The position numbers and the translations under genes were made by a program. Positions 1 to 11,126 of a DNA stretch of 37,649 nt are shown piece by piece. The DNA is from Chromera velia (taxonomy: Eukaryota > Sar > Chromeraceae), in NCBI GenBank assembly GCA_018398765.1, contig JAHBMJ010001627.1:72385-110033 (forward strand). Direction: 5' to 3'. Numbering within the stretch: position 1 is the first letter of the stretch; each line of letters opens with the position of its first letter. The notes below the pieces were generated by a model. That model made no database searches. It saw nothing but the letters and a program-made list of their open reading frames with translations, and had not been told where the DNA came from.

Positions 1-150
1 TGGAGAACTCAGAAAATCTATAGAGATGCAGGCATAACTCTTGAATGAGAGCAAGTGAGAAAGTGAGACTAGGGCTGCAAAGCCGTCCATTCTGTACCTC
101 CTTAGCCTTCCTACTTGCTCTGGTCTTAAACCTTTCCTTGCAAAACGCGT

Positions 151-181
<31 letters not shown>

Positions 182-324
182 GTTGAGTGAATGGCTGACT
201 GATTGCCTGCCTGACTGGCTGGCTGAGTGGCTGAGTGGCTGGCCGACTGGCTGAGTGGCTGACTGACCGACTAGCTCAGTAGCTAACTGACTAGGTGATT
301 GACTGGCTGACTGACTGGCTGATA
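151..324. repeat. Degenerate (CTGA)n/(CTGG)n microsatellite
   Basis: A ~170-bp run of CTGACTGACTGA units, degenerating into CTGGCTGAGTGG variants. The repeat contains many GACTGACT/GTCAGTCA words on one strand or the other, the same tetranucleotide family that recurs in introns and at splice donors elsewhere in this window. Confidence 0.85.
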
Positions 325-1168
325 TCTTAAACCCCTTACCAGGTACCTGCAGGCAGAAGGTGAAAATGTGTAGAAATGCTGATGCCACTCTCGATCCAGA
401 GGGACTGGGCCATTTATTTTGGGCCTGTTCATTCTTGTTTGTGCACAATTTGCTAGGAGTAATGCTAGCAATGGCAGCCAGCTAGAAGTAATGCAGGCAG
501 GGAGGTACAGAGGAAGGGAGGAAGGGAGGGTGGCAGGCAGGTAAGCAAGTAAGTCAGCAATCAAACAAAAAGATAAGCAAATATACACACACAGAGCAGA
601 CACATAGACAGATGGACTGACCGACTGATAGACAGTGAGGTGGGCAGGTACAGGGAGGTAGATTTGGCCCTCTCGGCATCTTTTCGGCCTTACCTCTTGA
701 TCCATATGGGCATATGCATGGCGCATCGACGCATGGTCGAGAACAGCACAAAGTGGGGATCATCTTTGAGGCCAAAGACTCTTGGTTCTCAGCACGAGGG
801 AAGTTTCACGGTCCAGAATTTTAGTTGAAGCTGCATGCACAAGGTGAAGAAGGTGTGGAGTCCTACCCTGTGGCACGGCCGCCCTCTAGACCTTCGCATG
901 CGTTGTATCTGAATGAGCCTGCCTGCCGACATCATGCTCCACCGCCGCGTGTATACGCAATTGACTTGTATGCATGTACGTGTCGCGCGCGTCGATCAAA
1001 GTTGTCGAAGTCGAGTCTGCATGACCTTCGTATTTAAGCAACACATCATATTTAAGCAACACATCATTTCAGCAATGGATAACATCGTCTGAGTCTGATG
1101 TCTGTTCGTCACAGATCAAGAGAGCCCCTAAGAGTCTGAGAAAGAAGAATGAGTAGAAACTGTGTATG

Positions 1169-1640
1169 CAGTGCTAGGGATACAATTATTATAATTGCAA
1201 TTATTAGAATTAATTGTAAACAATTATTGTTTGCCAGGAGCGGGCAAGAGGCAATTAGTTGCAATTAATTGTGATTTTTGTTTATGCATTGTTTATGTGT
1301 TGCTATGTATTGTTGATATGTTGTTATATATTGTTTAAGCATGTTTAGGTACTGTTTAGTAAATTTTACAACAGTTTACACAGTTTAAAACATGAAACAC
1401 CAAGTTACAAGTCGTAAAACGTTTGTTTTAGATGATTTATAATCATTTCATTTCATAAATGCTTACATTTGAGTTGGTATTTCATTGTACACTGTCATTT
1501 GATACCCCAATTCGCTTAATAACTACATATTTGAGTCTGATTGCAATTATTAGCAATTAATTGCAATGATTGCAATTAATATTGTTTGGCCGAACTTCCT
1601 TGAAACAATGGGTACTGCAATTTAATTGCTCCTAGCACTA
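1169..1640. mobile_element. Candidate 472-bp AT-rich TIR element (MITE-like)
   Basis: Ends are inverted: the left end reads cAGTGCTAGG and the right end, reverse-complemented, reads tAGTGCTAGG, each followed within a few bases by a CAATTA-type word. Flanks are TGTGTATG (1161-1168) and TGTGCATG (1641-1648), a 7/8 match that fits a decayed 8-bp target duplication. Inside, the motif ATTGCAATTATTAG is repeated in direct orientation near both ends (about 1194 and 1540), with many TTGCAATTAATTGCAA palindromes. There is no coding sequence, so it would be non-autonomous. The TIR is short and the duplication imperfect, so this is weaker than the two elements further along. Confidence 0.5.
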
Positions 1641-2828
1641 TGTGCATGATAGAATAAATGCAGCTGATTGGAATACCAGATCGTGCTAGAACTTAAACAG
1701 AGGTAGAGCCAAACCTGCTGTAAACTGTTGCCTAACTGAGTGTTGCTCACGTTCCTTATCTAGAATTTTACTAAGGTTCTTGTCCTTGCTTTACCTTCTG
1801 TCTGGACACTATAAGGTGGCCGGACAAGGGGGACAAAGCAAAGGTCTATTTACAGAAATATGTATGTATGACCCAAAACATTTATAAACATCAAAGATAG
1901 TGACTGATCTACGTACTCACCGTTTGTCAAAAACTCTTCGTGACTACTCACAACTTTCCTTTTCCTCGCCCCCTTTCTTTCTGCTTACCAGTTTTAAATT
2001 GCGCATTTGAGCGTGTTTGCCGTGGAGTTAATTCAACGTTGGTATGGCGACTCTCGACTTCTATACTAGCTTTCACGTGTCGGGATCTACGGATGAACGT
2101 TCTGCGCAGGTGCTAGCGAAGCAAACAGGAAGATAATGACAGCGGGAGCAGAATGGATGTTCGATTGGATGTTGAGCTTAATTGTCTAGGTTGGTTTTCC
2201 CTACACCTTGAAGATGTATATATGTCGATGTATATGCATGCAGTGATGAAGGTCAGTCATGTATATGCACGCATGCAACGAATCTTCCCCCATGTGGAAG
2301 GGTTCCCTGATATGGCGGCGGTGGCGGTGGGTTTGGTGGTGGAGGGTCGGGATATGCATGCACGGTACCCTTCTCCGTAGAGGGGCGCGATGTCAGGGGC
2401 GCGATGTATTGGGGGGGGGGTCTTCGGAGAACAAAACCTCCCCGCTGCCCGCGGGTCTCCTGAGGGGGGGGGGGGTTTAATTCCGAGATTTCATGCTCCC
2501 CGCCGCCCGCCAACCCTCATAGAGGGGTCGCCTATAGACGCCGGGGGTGATTTGCCTCTCACACTGGAATTGCTTCGACGCTCACGACCTGCTGTAGATC
2601 CCATGCAAGCTTTTCGACTCACACCAGTTCAGACGGATGTGAAGCGGATGTCTTAAACGAAACTTCGATCAAGTGTGGTGCCGTTTGTGCGTTTGTTGTG
2701 CCTCATGGATCTGCACGTGAAACTGCTTGGGAGGCATCTCTTGGCAGGCATTGTCATGAAGAATTGTGCCAGTCATGCGGCACCTCACACCTTCCTTGAA
2801 AGCTTTAATACTTGCGTAAGGTAGTACG

Positions 2829-5800
2829 ATGACTACAGGCGCAGGGGCAGCCGACAGTGGCGAGCAGCCTGTTGGAGATTCCAACATCACTCTGCACTTT
2901 ACGTGAGTTGAAGGAGACGGCTGTAGTTTTTTATCATCTTTCCTCTGGTCTCTTTTCACGCTTCTCTGTGGTTTTCTCTGCAGGTTTGCCTCCCCCCTTG
3001 TCCTTGTGGACCCGTCTTCCCAGAATGGAAACGTCATACCACTGGAACGACTGGATGTCCAGGGGGAACTGGAGCAGATCCGTCAGGCTGTTCATGGCCT
3101 GGCGGGGCGTACAGACCTCACAGTCAGCGTCCACGTCGCTACTCCCGACACCCTCCGCATGCTTCTGACTACCGGGGGGGTTGAATTTCTTCATATCTCC
3201 TGCCACGGACATCCAGACGCTCTGGCGCTGGAGGATGGGAGAGGGTCGGCTCAGCTGCTGTCTGCTGATAGCATTCATCAGCTTGTGCGTTCTGTCATGC
3301 CGGCAGAGAGCACTCCCGGTGGTCAGGGGTCGGGATGCCGTGGCTTGCGTTTGATTTTTTTGAGCAGCTGCTGGAGTAACAAGGTTGCCTCTGCCCTGGT
3401 TGACGCTGGGGTCCCTCATGTTGTCTGTGTCAAGGCAGGGCACAGGGTGAAGGACTTGGCCTCCCGCCAGTTCGCCTCTGCCTTCTACCTCGCTCTTGCT
3501 TCAGGCCACTCAGTAGAGAGGGCATTCCACGTAGCCAAAGCAGCAGTACTGACGCTCTCGGGTCACGAATCGGAATCCGAAAAGTTTCTTCTCCTACCGG
3601 CAGACGAGAAAGAGAACACCCCTCAGCAAGGAGGGGATAATGCAGCAGCAGAAGGGGGGAGTACTGAGAAGGGAGGTGTAAGTCTAGATCACGCCCACGG
3701 GGAGGTCCTGTGGCCCCTGTCTCCTTCCTGCTCCCTTCCCACCGCAACCCCCCTAGTGCCCCCTTTTCCTGCATCTGCCGCTGCTGGTGCAAGGCGACCC
3801 CGTCGTCGCCATTTCTCGAAACGCTCGCTTCAAGCACAGACAGTGCCCGCAATTTCCGATTTCGGGAGGGGGGCGGGGGACTGTACTCACCAGAAAGGGG
3901 GGCGAAGGGGACAGTTGAAACGGGCTCGGCGGGGGTCCTCGGGGGCGGCGTTGATGCCCGTACTCCCGCGGCATGGGAGTGAGCACGTGGGGTGTGTGCC
4001 TCGTCAGACCTCTGAGGGCCCCAGCCGGTGCCCTGTGATGGGTTTGGCGACGGGCCTGAAGAGCACTCTGTCTGCAGCACTGCCTTCGCAGCTGATGGGA
4101 GTGAGGGGGGAGAGTGAAGGGAAAGACGAGAGGACTCTAGAGGGAGAGGACGGTCGACTGATGGAAGGCAGGCTCAGAGCGCCTTCGTGGTGTGAAGGTC
4201 GGAGTGGAAGAGAAAGAGAACGAATGTTGCAGGAGCAACAACATAGAAATTCTCTTGCTTCGTCTCCTTCCGCCTCTTCCCTCTCAGCCGAATCCTCGTC
4301 TTCCAGTCTGTCGAGGGCATTCGAAGCACACACACAGGCAGAGGGGGTGACGCCCCACCCGTGTCCCGAGGGCATGTCTCAGCCCTTCAGTCTCCAGACA
4401 GGCACCTCTGTTCGGCGAGCTGGCAGGGGGGGAGGAGTGATGCGGTCTGTGACCGACAGTCCCTCCTTTTTCCCCCCTCCTCCCGCCGGCCGAGAACCCG
4501 TTCCTTATGGGGCAAGAACGCACAGGTATGACTGTGCCGAAAGTGCAGCTGTTGCACGAGTGACTGCCCGTTACATGGCGTCATCGTCTTCTGAATCAGC
4601 TTCTTGTTCTTCTTCTGATTTTTCGGGTTCTTCTCCCTCATCGGGGAGTGTCGAGGGGAGGTTTTGGTCGTCTGATGAAGAGTCGGGGTCTAGAAGGGCA
4701 CACAGAGGGATTATGGGGGGGCACAAAAGGCACCACGGCTTTCCGGCCCTGCCAGAGCACAGCGCCACGCTCCCCTGTCTCCGTCAATCGAAACAACATT
4801 CCTCGGGTTTCCTCTCCTCCAGTGGCCATTGGGTTCCCTCCCACGCAGAGTTATTGCCCCTGGAGGTCCCTCTGGCAGGCCTTGTGCCTTGTGTGGCTCC
4901 AGAGGAAAAGGGAAAGGGGAAGGGGGGGGAGGAGAGCGCTGTCAGTGTGCATAGGCGTGTGGCAGCAATCTCACACGGCACCACCGCAGTCGCTTCTGCA
5001 GGTTTGATGTCTGATGAGAGTGAAAGCGAGACGGGGCATGGCAGTTCCGGTACCCCTCAGCTGCCTCTGCGGGGTGTGAGGGAAAGGGGGGCAGAAGAGG
5101 GGGGGGGGGAAGTGTCTGTCGGTGGGGTCGGTTTCTGGGGCCGGGTCTCCCACACTCTCCAAAGCATAGCCATAGCGTGGGCGTCCCTAGCGCCACTAGA
5201 CCCCGGTCCCGAGGGGTGTCTCGCGGGTGCTGTGCCTAGTGAGGCGTCTAGCGGGGATTCCCCGAAGAGTTCCGTTGAAGTGCCCTCGTCTCCCGAGAGC
5301 GCGTCTCGGCCTGAAGGGAGAATGACGCGGGGGGCACGTCAGCAGTACCTTCCCCCCGACACGAGGCTGAAGGAGAGGGAGGATTCTGCGTCTCCGTCTC
5401 CAGCCGTGATTGGCCGCCGCCACACAAGGGTGGCGGTAGAAGAGGCTGTACGGGATGTACCGTCAGACTCGGTGCAGCATGACCCCCATTGCCCTCCTCC
5501 TCAGGGTTGTGTGCGGGGTGGAGTACGTAGACGGGGGCACGGCGTGCCTGTGCCGCCCCGTGGCGGTCGTGTCTCGTTGGCTACTTGTTGGTTCCGTTGT
5601 TTTGAAAGCAGGCACGGAAAGGTCCAGGGGGATGGGGACAGACGGATTGGTCGCAAGGAAAAGGGGGGAACTGAACGGAAAAAGAAAGGAGAGAAGAAGA
5701 GTGGGGGTTCGCGTAGTCGATTCGGATGGACCTGTGTGCTCGATGGGTGGAGTATTTGGGGGTTGAAGTTGAACCGGAGTTGGGGGGGAGGGGGGGGGGG

Positions 5801-8154
5801 GGGGGGGGGGGGGGGAAAAGGAAGGGCACGACGGTTTGGTGGGAGCCGACTTAGAGAGAGGGAAAGAGAAGCCCTCATTGGAGCCCAAACGCAACAGCAT
5901 CCTCCTCATGAGGAGATGCCGGCTCGTTTTCCTGTCTCTTTCACAGGGAAGAGACAGAAAGAGAGGATTGAACGCGAACAAAAAAGAAGCAGCACAGCTC
6001 TTGGAGGGAGACGGGGGGGTTCATCTTCATCTGCTCGCGGGCCTTCCTGTTCTGCTGAGCGTGACAGTGTTGTGAGAGGTGGAAGGAGGCAGGAGAGGAA
6101 GGAAACAGCAGAGATGGGCACACAGACTGATGATCCGCCGAGTGGTTGTTGTCTCTGCTCGTCTGCCCCCACTCCTAACGCTACCCTGTATCGCTATGGT
6201 GCTGACACAAGCAGTCACCCTGCGTCTCCTCCTTCCATGCCGCCTCCCCCCCCGCAGATGATGCACAGAGATCACCCCCCTGGGGGGATTGGAATGCTTC
6301 CTCTGCCCCTCTCGAATCTCCCCCCTGCCCCCCATGCCCACCGAACTGAAACCTCCACCACCCGAGACGAAACGACGACCTCTAGGAGCCAGCCGAGACG
6401 CGCCGAAACCCTTCCTGCACCTCCCATGCAACACCACCCAGAGCATCATGTGCACCCCCCGCTGCGTATGACGGTTTCCGTTCATGCAAACAACCCAAAG
6501 AACTCCGAGTCTTCGGGTTCTCTCACAAAGCAGTCTCCGTTGCCTCCCCTTCCTGTTCATCCTTCAGCCGAAATTCCTTCCAGTCAGAGAGACAGAACAA
6601 CAAGCCACTCTGTCCCAAAGAAAACCGACGAAACGGCCCCTGCCGCCGCTGCCTCTGTAGCAAGTGCAGCTGACAGAGCCCTCCCGGTTCTGCTGGGCAG
6701 GCTGTCGACTTTGCGAGCAGGGGACTCTGAGTTCCGTCTGGGGTGGCATGTCGTGCCGGAGGCATCTGAGGATTTTGTGGGGAGGCATTTGGATGTGTGG
6801 GCACTCTTGAGGCTGGTGCACTCTCGTAAGGTGGTCATTCTCTCGGGGGTTCGGGGGGTGGGAAAAACAGCTGTTGTGGAGGAAGTTGCACGTTATTGTG
6901 CGATGCGCGGGGACGCTTTGTTCCCTGGTGGCATTCTTTTTTTGCGTCTGTCTGATCAGCTGCAGAGGCTGCATGAGGATGCAAGGAGGCAGAAAGAGGC
7001 CGGGAGGGAGGTGGACACCTTCCGGGATGAGGTGTTTCTCTTCTGTCGTTCTCTTGCCGAGGCTCTAGGGATTCCTGTGTCCGTGGTGGACGGGCGGAGA
7101 TCTTTAGAGCCGGCAGGCAGCAGTAGCAGCAGCAACAGTAGCAGTTCCTCTGCCCCGATGCTTCCACCTTGGTGGGACCTGGTGGAGCGTCGGATGCACG
7201 AGAGAGTTGTTGAGAAGGGGAGGAGTCTGATGGTTCTGGATGGGGGTGCGGAAGGGGGGGCTTGGAGGGGGGGGGGAGGCGAGACTCTAGCAGCCCTTCT
7301 GATGGGGAGAGGGACCACCCGCCTAGTTGGTGAGATGGGCTCTGCTGCCTCTGCTGCTGCTTCAGTGCAGGGAGGGGGGAGAGAGAGAAGGCTTTCAGCC
7401 ACAGGGTTGAGGGGGCTGCATATTCTGATCACGGGCAAGATGGGTGGAGAGGGTGCCTCTCAACTTGAGGTCGAGAAGGAGAAGGAGGGGGCATCTCTCC
7501 TCTGGGGGGGGCGGTTCAAGTTCTGTGCAATGCACTTAAAGCCCCTCTCAGATGAAGCCTCGGCAGAATTGTTCCTCCGAAGGATGAGTCGCCCCCTCCG
7601 TTTGTGTGATTTTTTACCCGACCCCGAGAAAGAGAAGGAAAGGGCAGACGCTAACGCCTCTTCCGAGGCCCCTCTCTACAGCGCTGTCTTCAAGCAAGCC
7701 CGGCCAGGGGATCTCCACCAGGCACCCCTTGACAGAGAGAGTGCGGTCCGGTTGCTGCTGTCAGACGACGACTGGCTGCGCCTTCACGGAGGCGTTCCCG
7801 GGAAGATTCTGGACTTGGCGGGAGAGGCCTCGCAAGGTCAGTCGATCATGCAAGCAGAGGGGGGAGGCAGCGGTTCAAGGATTGATTTGAAAAGCAGACA
7901 TAAAACGCGCGCACAGGTAGCTATGGACGTAGATGGATCGATGTGTGGGAAAACAACGAACAGTAAACATGCAATGTAGGACGAGGCGGGATTGCAGGAG
8001 TGGCTCTACCTTCTCTTCTGTGTCTGTCTGTCATGTGTTTGTCCCACCAACTTTCTTTTGAATCTCAACGATTGTTTATTGCTTCTATGCAGGCGGCGTG
8101 ACCTTGTTCGAACTGTTGAGGCAGAAGACTCAGCTGGAGGACCACAGCAGATAA
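2829..8154 (+). CDS. CHAT-domain protease fused to STAND/NB-ARC-like NTPase
   Basis: Exons 2829-2902, 2984-7836 and 8093-8154 join in phase to 4989 nt (1662 aa). Donors are GTGAGT and GTCAGT; both acceptors are TGCAG. Exon 1 gives a short leader ending ITLHFT, and the join creates FASPLVLVD, the usual first strand of a CHAT domain. CHAT motifs follow: FLHISCHG with the catalytic His at about residue 99, and LIFLSSCWS with the catalytic Cys at about 154. The CHAT fold ends near 190. Residues ~195-1270 are Ser/Gly/Pro/Arg/Glu-rich low complexity. From ~1288 a P-loop NTPase begins: FVGRHLDVWALL, Walker A GVRGVGKTAV (~1313-1322, DNA 6846-6875), a Walker B-like RSLMVLDGG, and LHGGVPGKILDLA, which resembles the GxP motif of NB-ARC proteins. 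It stops 20-30 residues later with no LRR, WD40 or TPR sensor. CHAT proteases and STAND ATPases act in regulated cell death and immunity; that role here is inference. Cryptic introns in the low-complexity exon cannot be excluded. Confidence 0.8.
5782..5815 (+). repeat. Poly-G tract inside the CHAT-STAND exon
   Basis: A near-pure run of G (one A at 5789) inside the open reading frame, read as consecutive glycine codons in the linker. A run this long is prone to replication slippage and sequencing error. Any length change that is not a multiple of three would cut off the downstream NTPase domain, so the length shown is worth confirming. Confidence 0.8.
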
Positions 8155-8768
8155 AGGAGGGAGGGCGGAAAGAAGTGGCTTCCCTGGGCTTTTTTTTTGA
8201 TACCTTTTTTAAAGCAGGGGGGGGAGGGGGAGGATGGAAAGGTTGATTCGGCAAGCAGCCGGACTGATCAGTCCTCTTTCTGTCTGTCTGTGTTTCAGTC
8301 TGAACGGTTGTTTTATCGATTGATGAATGGATTGCATGCTTTGTCGTCTGGTTGATCAGACAAAACCGTACGTGCACCCCCACAACGATTCCGTCAGCCC
8401 CCCTTCTATCTCTCTCTATCGCCGCCTTTGTCCGAGTCTCTATCGACAGTCACACACAGAGAGAACAAAAGCTACCCTCTTTGTCCCTCCCGCCCACTTA
8501 GCGACCTATGCGGAGAAAGAAAGTGAAAGCGGCCCAAAAAGTGTTTCAGGGTCCCCCGAACACTCTGCCCCATTTCCCTTTCTCCTTGTTCCATCAGGCA
8601 TCAAAGTTTTCTCTTTCTCTCTCAGTGACAAATAACGGTGGAAAATTGAGAAGGGGCTGTTTGGTGGACGAAGTGACTGCATGAGTGCGCTCCGGTGTTG
8701 CTGGGCGCGGAGATGAAACGAGTCAGGAAAGGGACAAGTCTCCGTTGCTTGTGTTCGTTCGTTTTCTC

Positions 8769-8804
8769 TTTCTTTCTTTCTTTTTTTTCTTTCTTTCTTT
8801 TTTT

Positions 8805-8836
<32 letters not shown>

Positions 8837-8892
8837 TTCTTTCTTTCTTTCTTTCTTTCTTTTCTTTCTTTCTTTCTTTCTTCCTTCCTTCT
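8769..8892. repeat. (CTTT)n microsatellite
   Basis: About 125 bp of pure-pyrimidine CTTT units on the plus strand with T-run interruptions, ending in CTTCCTTCC. It lies about 0.6 kb downstream of the CHAT-STAND stop codon. Confidence 0.95.
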
Positions 8893-9269
8893 GACCGCAG
8901 TTGCATTACATACCGAAGTCAAACACCAAGTTGGTTGGTGTCGTGCCTTGTCTTGGAATGGCGTAACGAAGTGAGTGTTAGTTTTTAAGAGTGTTTCCTG
9001 TCTGCCCCTCTTCACCTTCCTTTGTCTTCGTTTCCCAAAGGGAACATTGACAGACCTCCTCGGCTGTCCATTCCTCTTTTGAAGGTAGCGCTTCTCCAAT
9101 CTTCTTCTAAGCCCTTCTTTCGATCTGCCTGCCTGTCTGTGTAGTTCGTGAATGAAGAGGGAAGGGTCCCTTGGAAAGGGAAGTGGGAAGAGGGGGTTCT
9201 TCCAGAGAGGGGGAGAGAGAGAGAGAGAATTCGTCTCTCTCGTGGCGCGGTGCATGCATCTGTGCAAGT

Positions 9270-9271
<2 letters not shown>

Positions 9272-9301
<30 letters not shown>
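9272..9301. repeat. (GT)n microsatellite
   Basis: A perfect GT dinucleotide run of about 15 units preceded by GTAA; non-coding. Confidence 0.95.
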
Positions 9302-9304
<3 letters not shown>

Positions 9305-10740
9305 GATGCGAAAAGCGAGTTTGGGTGTAGGATTGCCGAAACACGGACAGACACACGCACAAACTGCACGCGTTTTTTCGATGCTGACCTTTGCGGTCGC
9401 TGAGGCAATTCCGTTTTGCAGCTCCTGCTGCTGCTGCTGCTGCAGGCCTGTGAGTTGTTGCAATGATAACCTGTATGTAAATGTTTGTCCTCAGTGTTGT
9501 TTGTGGTCTGTCTGTCTGTCTGTTTGGACATGCAGCGATCGAAGTGGGCTTTTGGGAGGGGGTCCGTTGCATGTCTGCGGGACATGCATCATAGGATGAG
9601 AGCGAGTGCGTATGAATCCAAGCATCGCGTCTGGTTGTTAACTTTCCTGCAGACCTGCGTATGCGTGTGCATGATGTGTGTGTATGTGTGCGTGCTTGTA
9701 CGTCGTCGCTAATCTGTAGCGCTCGTACGTCTCTGCCTGTGTATCGCTTGCTCCCTTTGCTTGTCTCTTCCTTGCTGCTTTCTCACTTTCATGATGGTTT
9801 CCTCTCTTCTTTTGTGTGTTTTTCTTCTTGACTCTTTCTGCCACCATACGTGTCCATGAGGTGAGTCTGCGTGAGTAAAAATATTTTCAAGACTCAAACA
9901 TCAATCGTCCTTCTTGTTATTCGGCCAGCAGGCCAGTGAAGTCAGAGTCAGCTGCGGGGCTGGGGGGGAGAAGACGCAACGCAAGCACCCGATCGAAAGA
10001 GCGAAGCTTCTTTTTTTAACTCGATCCGTCATTCCTTCTCTTGCACACATGTGCAGAGCTCGTGCGTGATGTTGCGGGAGAGCCTTTCTTCCCCCCCCCT
10101 TCTAATTTATCTGCACATGCAGAGAGAGACAGAAAGAGAGGTTTCCGGTCTGATGGGGACCATGCAGAGGTATTCGATGGGATCAAATGGGTCTGTTGGA
10201 GGCTAGTGAAATTTGAAGAGATGCGCGGGTGCATGCATCATATAAGGCTCAGCTGTCTGGCTCCCCGGTTGGATGATCGACATTTCGATCTATCGGTTCT
10301 CTCCCAAGTTGCATGCATGGAGCCGTTGGTTGCAGTAAGCGGTAGAATGAGTCTGGTTATGAAAAGAGCGTAATGTCTGATTGAGTGAACTGGCGTCGGC
10401 TGCATGGCTGCATCGACCGCGGAGAAGACTAAATTAAACCATGATTCAGATAAGTTGCCATTTGCATGGACCTGAATCTGGTGTGCTTTGGGTTTGTTTT
10501 GACACTGTGGACCAGCCTGTGGTCCATTGATCTCAGATGACTGAATCGGTCACTATAGAAAGCAAATTGAATCACTAACTGAGCACTGTATATATATCTT
10601 ATTCATAATATTTACTATCATATAATTCCTTGTTTGTCGCCTGTCTGTGTGACTGCGTCTCTATATGTTTAGGGAGATCTACCTCCGTGAACCTAAGATC
10701 CACTTAAATGGTGGGGCCGCATTTTTAGATAGGTTTGAAC

Positions 10741-10761
10741 GCCCGCGCCGCAGGCGTGAGC
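10741..10761. repeat. GC hairpin 1 (GCA loop) in the TIR element
   Basis: Arms GCCCGCGCC and GGCGTGAGC around a GCA loop, with one mismatch and one G-T pair. The word GTGTCTTAA follows, as it does after hairpin 2. Confidence 0.7.
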
Positions 10762-10771
10762 AGTGTCTTAA

Positions 10772-10796
10772 CCGGCCGCGCCGCAGGCGCGGCCGG
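10772..10796. repeat. GC hairpin 2 (perfect 11-bp stem, GCA loop)
   Basis: CCGGCCGCGCC, GCA, GGCGCGGCCGG: a perfect 11-bp inverted repeat with a three-base loop in otherwise AT-rich DNA, followed by TGTCTTAA. Confidence 0.85.
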
Positions 10797-11105
10797 TGTC
10801 TTAAAAGGCAGCACACAGACGCGGGCAGATTCTGAATCTCTGATTCAGAAGATGAATGAATAGAGATGTTAAATATGATCGTATACTGGCACTGAGCTAT
10901 GTATCTAGCTATGTATGATGTAATCTAGGATGTAATATTGATATTGTATGATTATATATGATGATATGTATGAAACCTAGGCATGAATAGTATTTTAAAG
11001 GCAATATATCGATTTATTTATACGTTATTATATTTTTTATTTTTTTTTTATATATATATTCTTTGAATAAGATTTGCTAGGCCGCAAATTTGGATAGACT
11101 TAATT

Positions 11106-11126
11106 GGCCACGCCGCAGGTGCGGAC
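11106..11126. repeat. GC hairpin 3 (diverged, GCA loop)
   Basis: Arms GGCCACGCC and GGTGCGGAC around GCA. It pairs with two mismatches and one G-T pair, so it looks like a decayed copy of hairpins 1 and 2 near the right end of the element. Confidence 0.65.

Larger units (their letters stand above)
1..2828. other. Gene-free 5' region
   Basis: I see no convincing coding sequence here. It holds a degenerate CTGA array, a 472-bp AT-rich inverted-repeat element and a G-run-rich stretch at about 2385-2475. Open frames across it are short, overlap on both strands and resemble no family I know. The last ~150 bases are presumably the 5' flank and leader of the CHAT-domain gene that starts at 2829. 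Confidence 0.6.

Noticed and set aside
5463-5981. Pro-rich minus-strand frames opposite the CHAT-STAND exon
   Set aside because: Complement of the Gly/Arg-rich plus frame and the poly-G tract; no domain and much shorter than the sense frame.
7837-7979. Extension of the CHAT-STAND frame to the stop at 7977-7979
   Set aside because: The GTCAGT donor at 7837 and the 8093 acceptor restore a protein-like end (GGVTLFELLRQKTQ); the read-through peptide is not conserved-looking.
8506-9585. Long minus-strand open frame (359 aa)
   Set aside because: It runs through the CTTT and GT arrays and gives lysine/glutamate and threonine/histidine repeats. No start context, splice support or family similarity.
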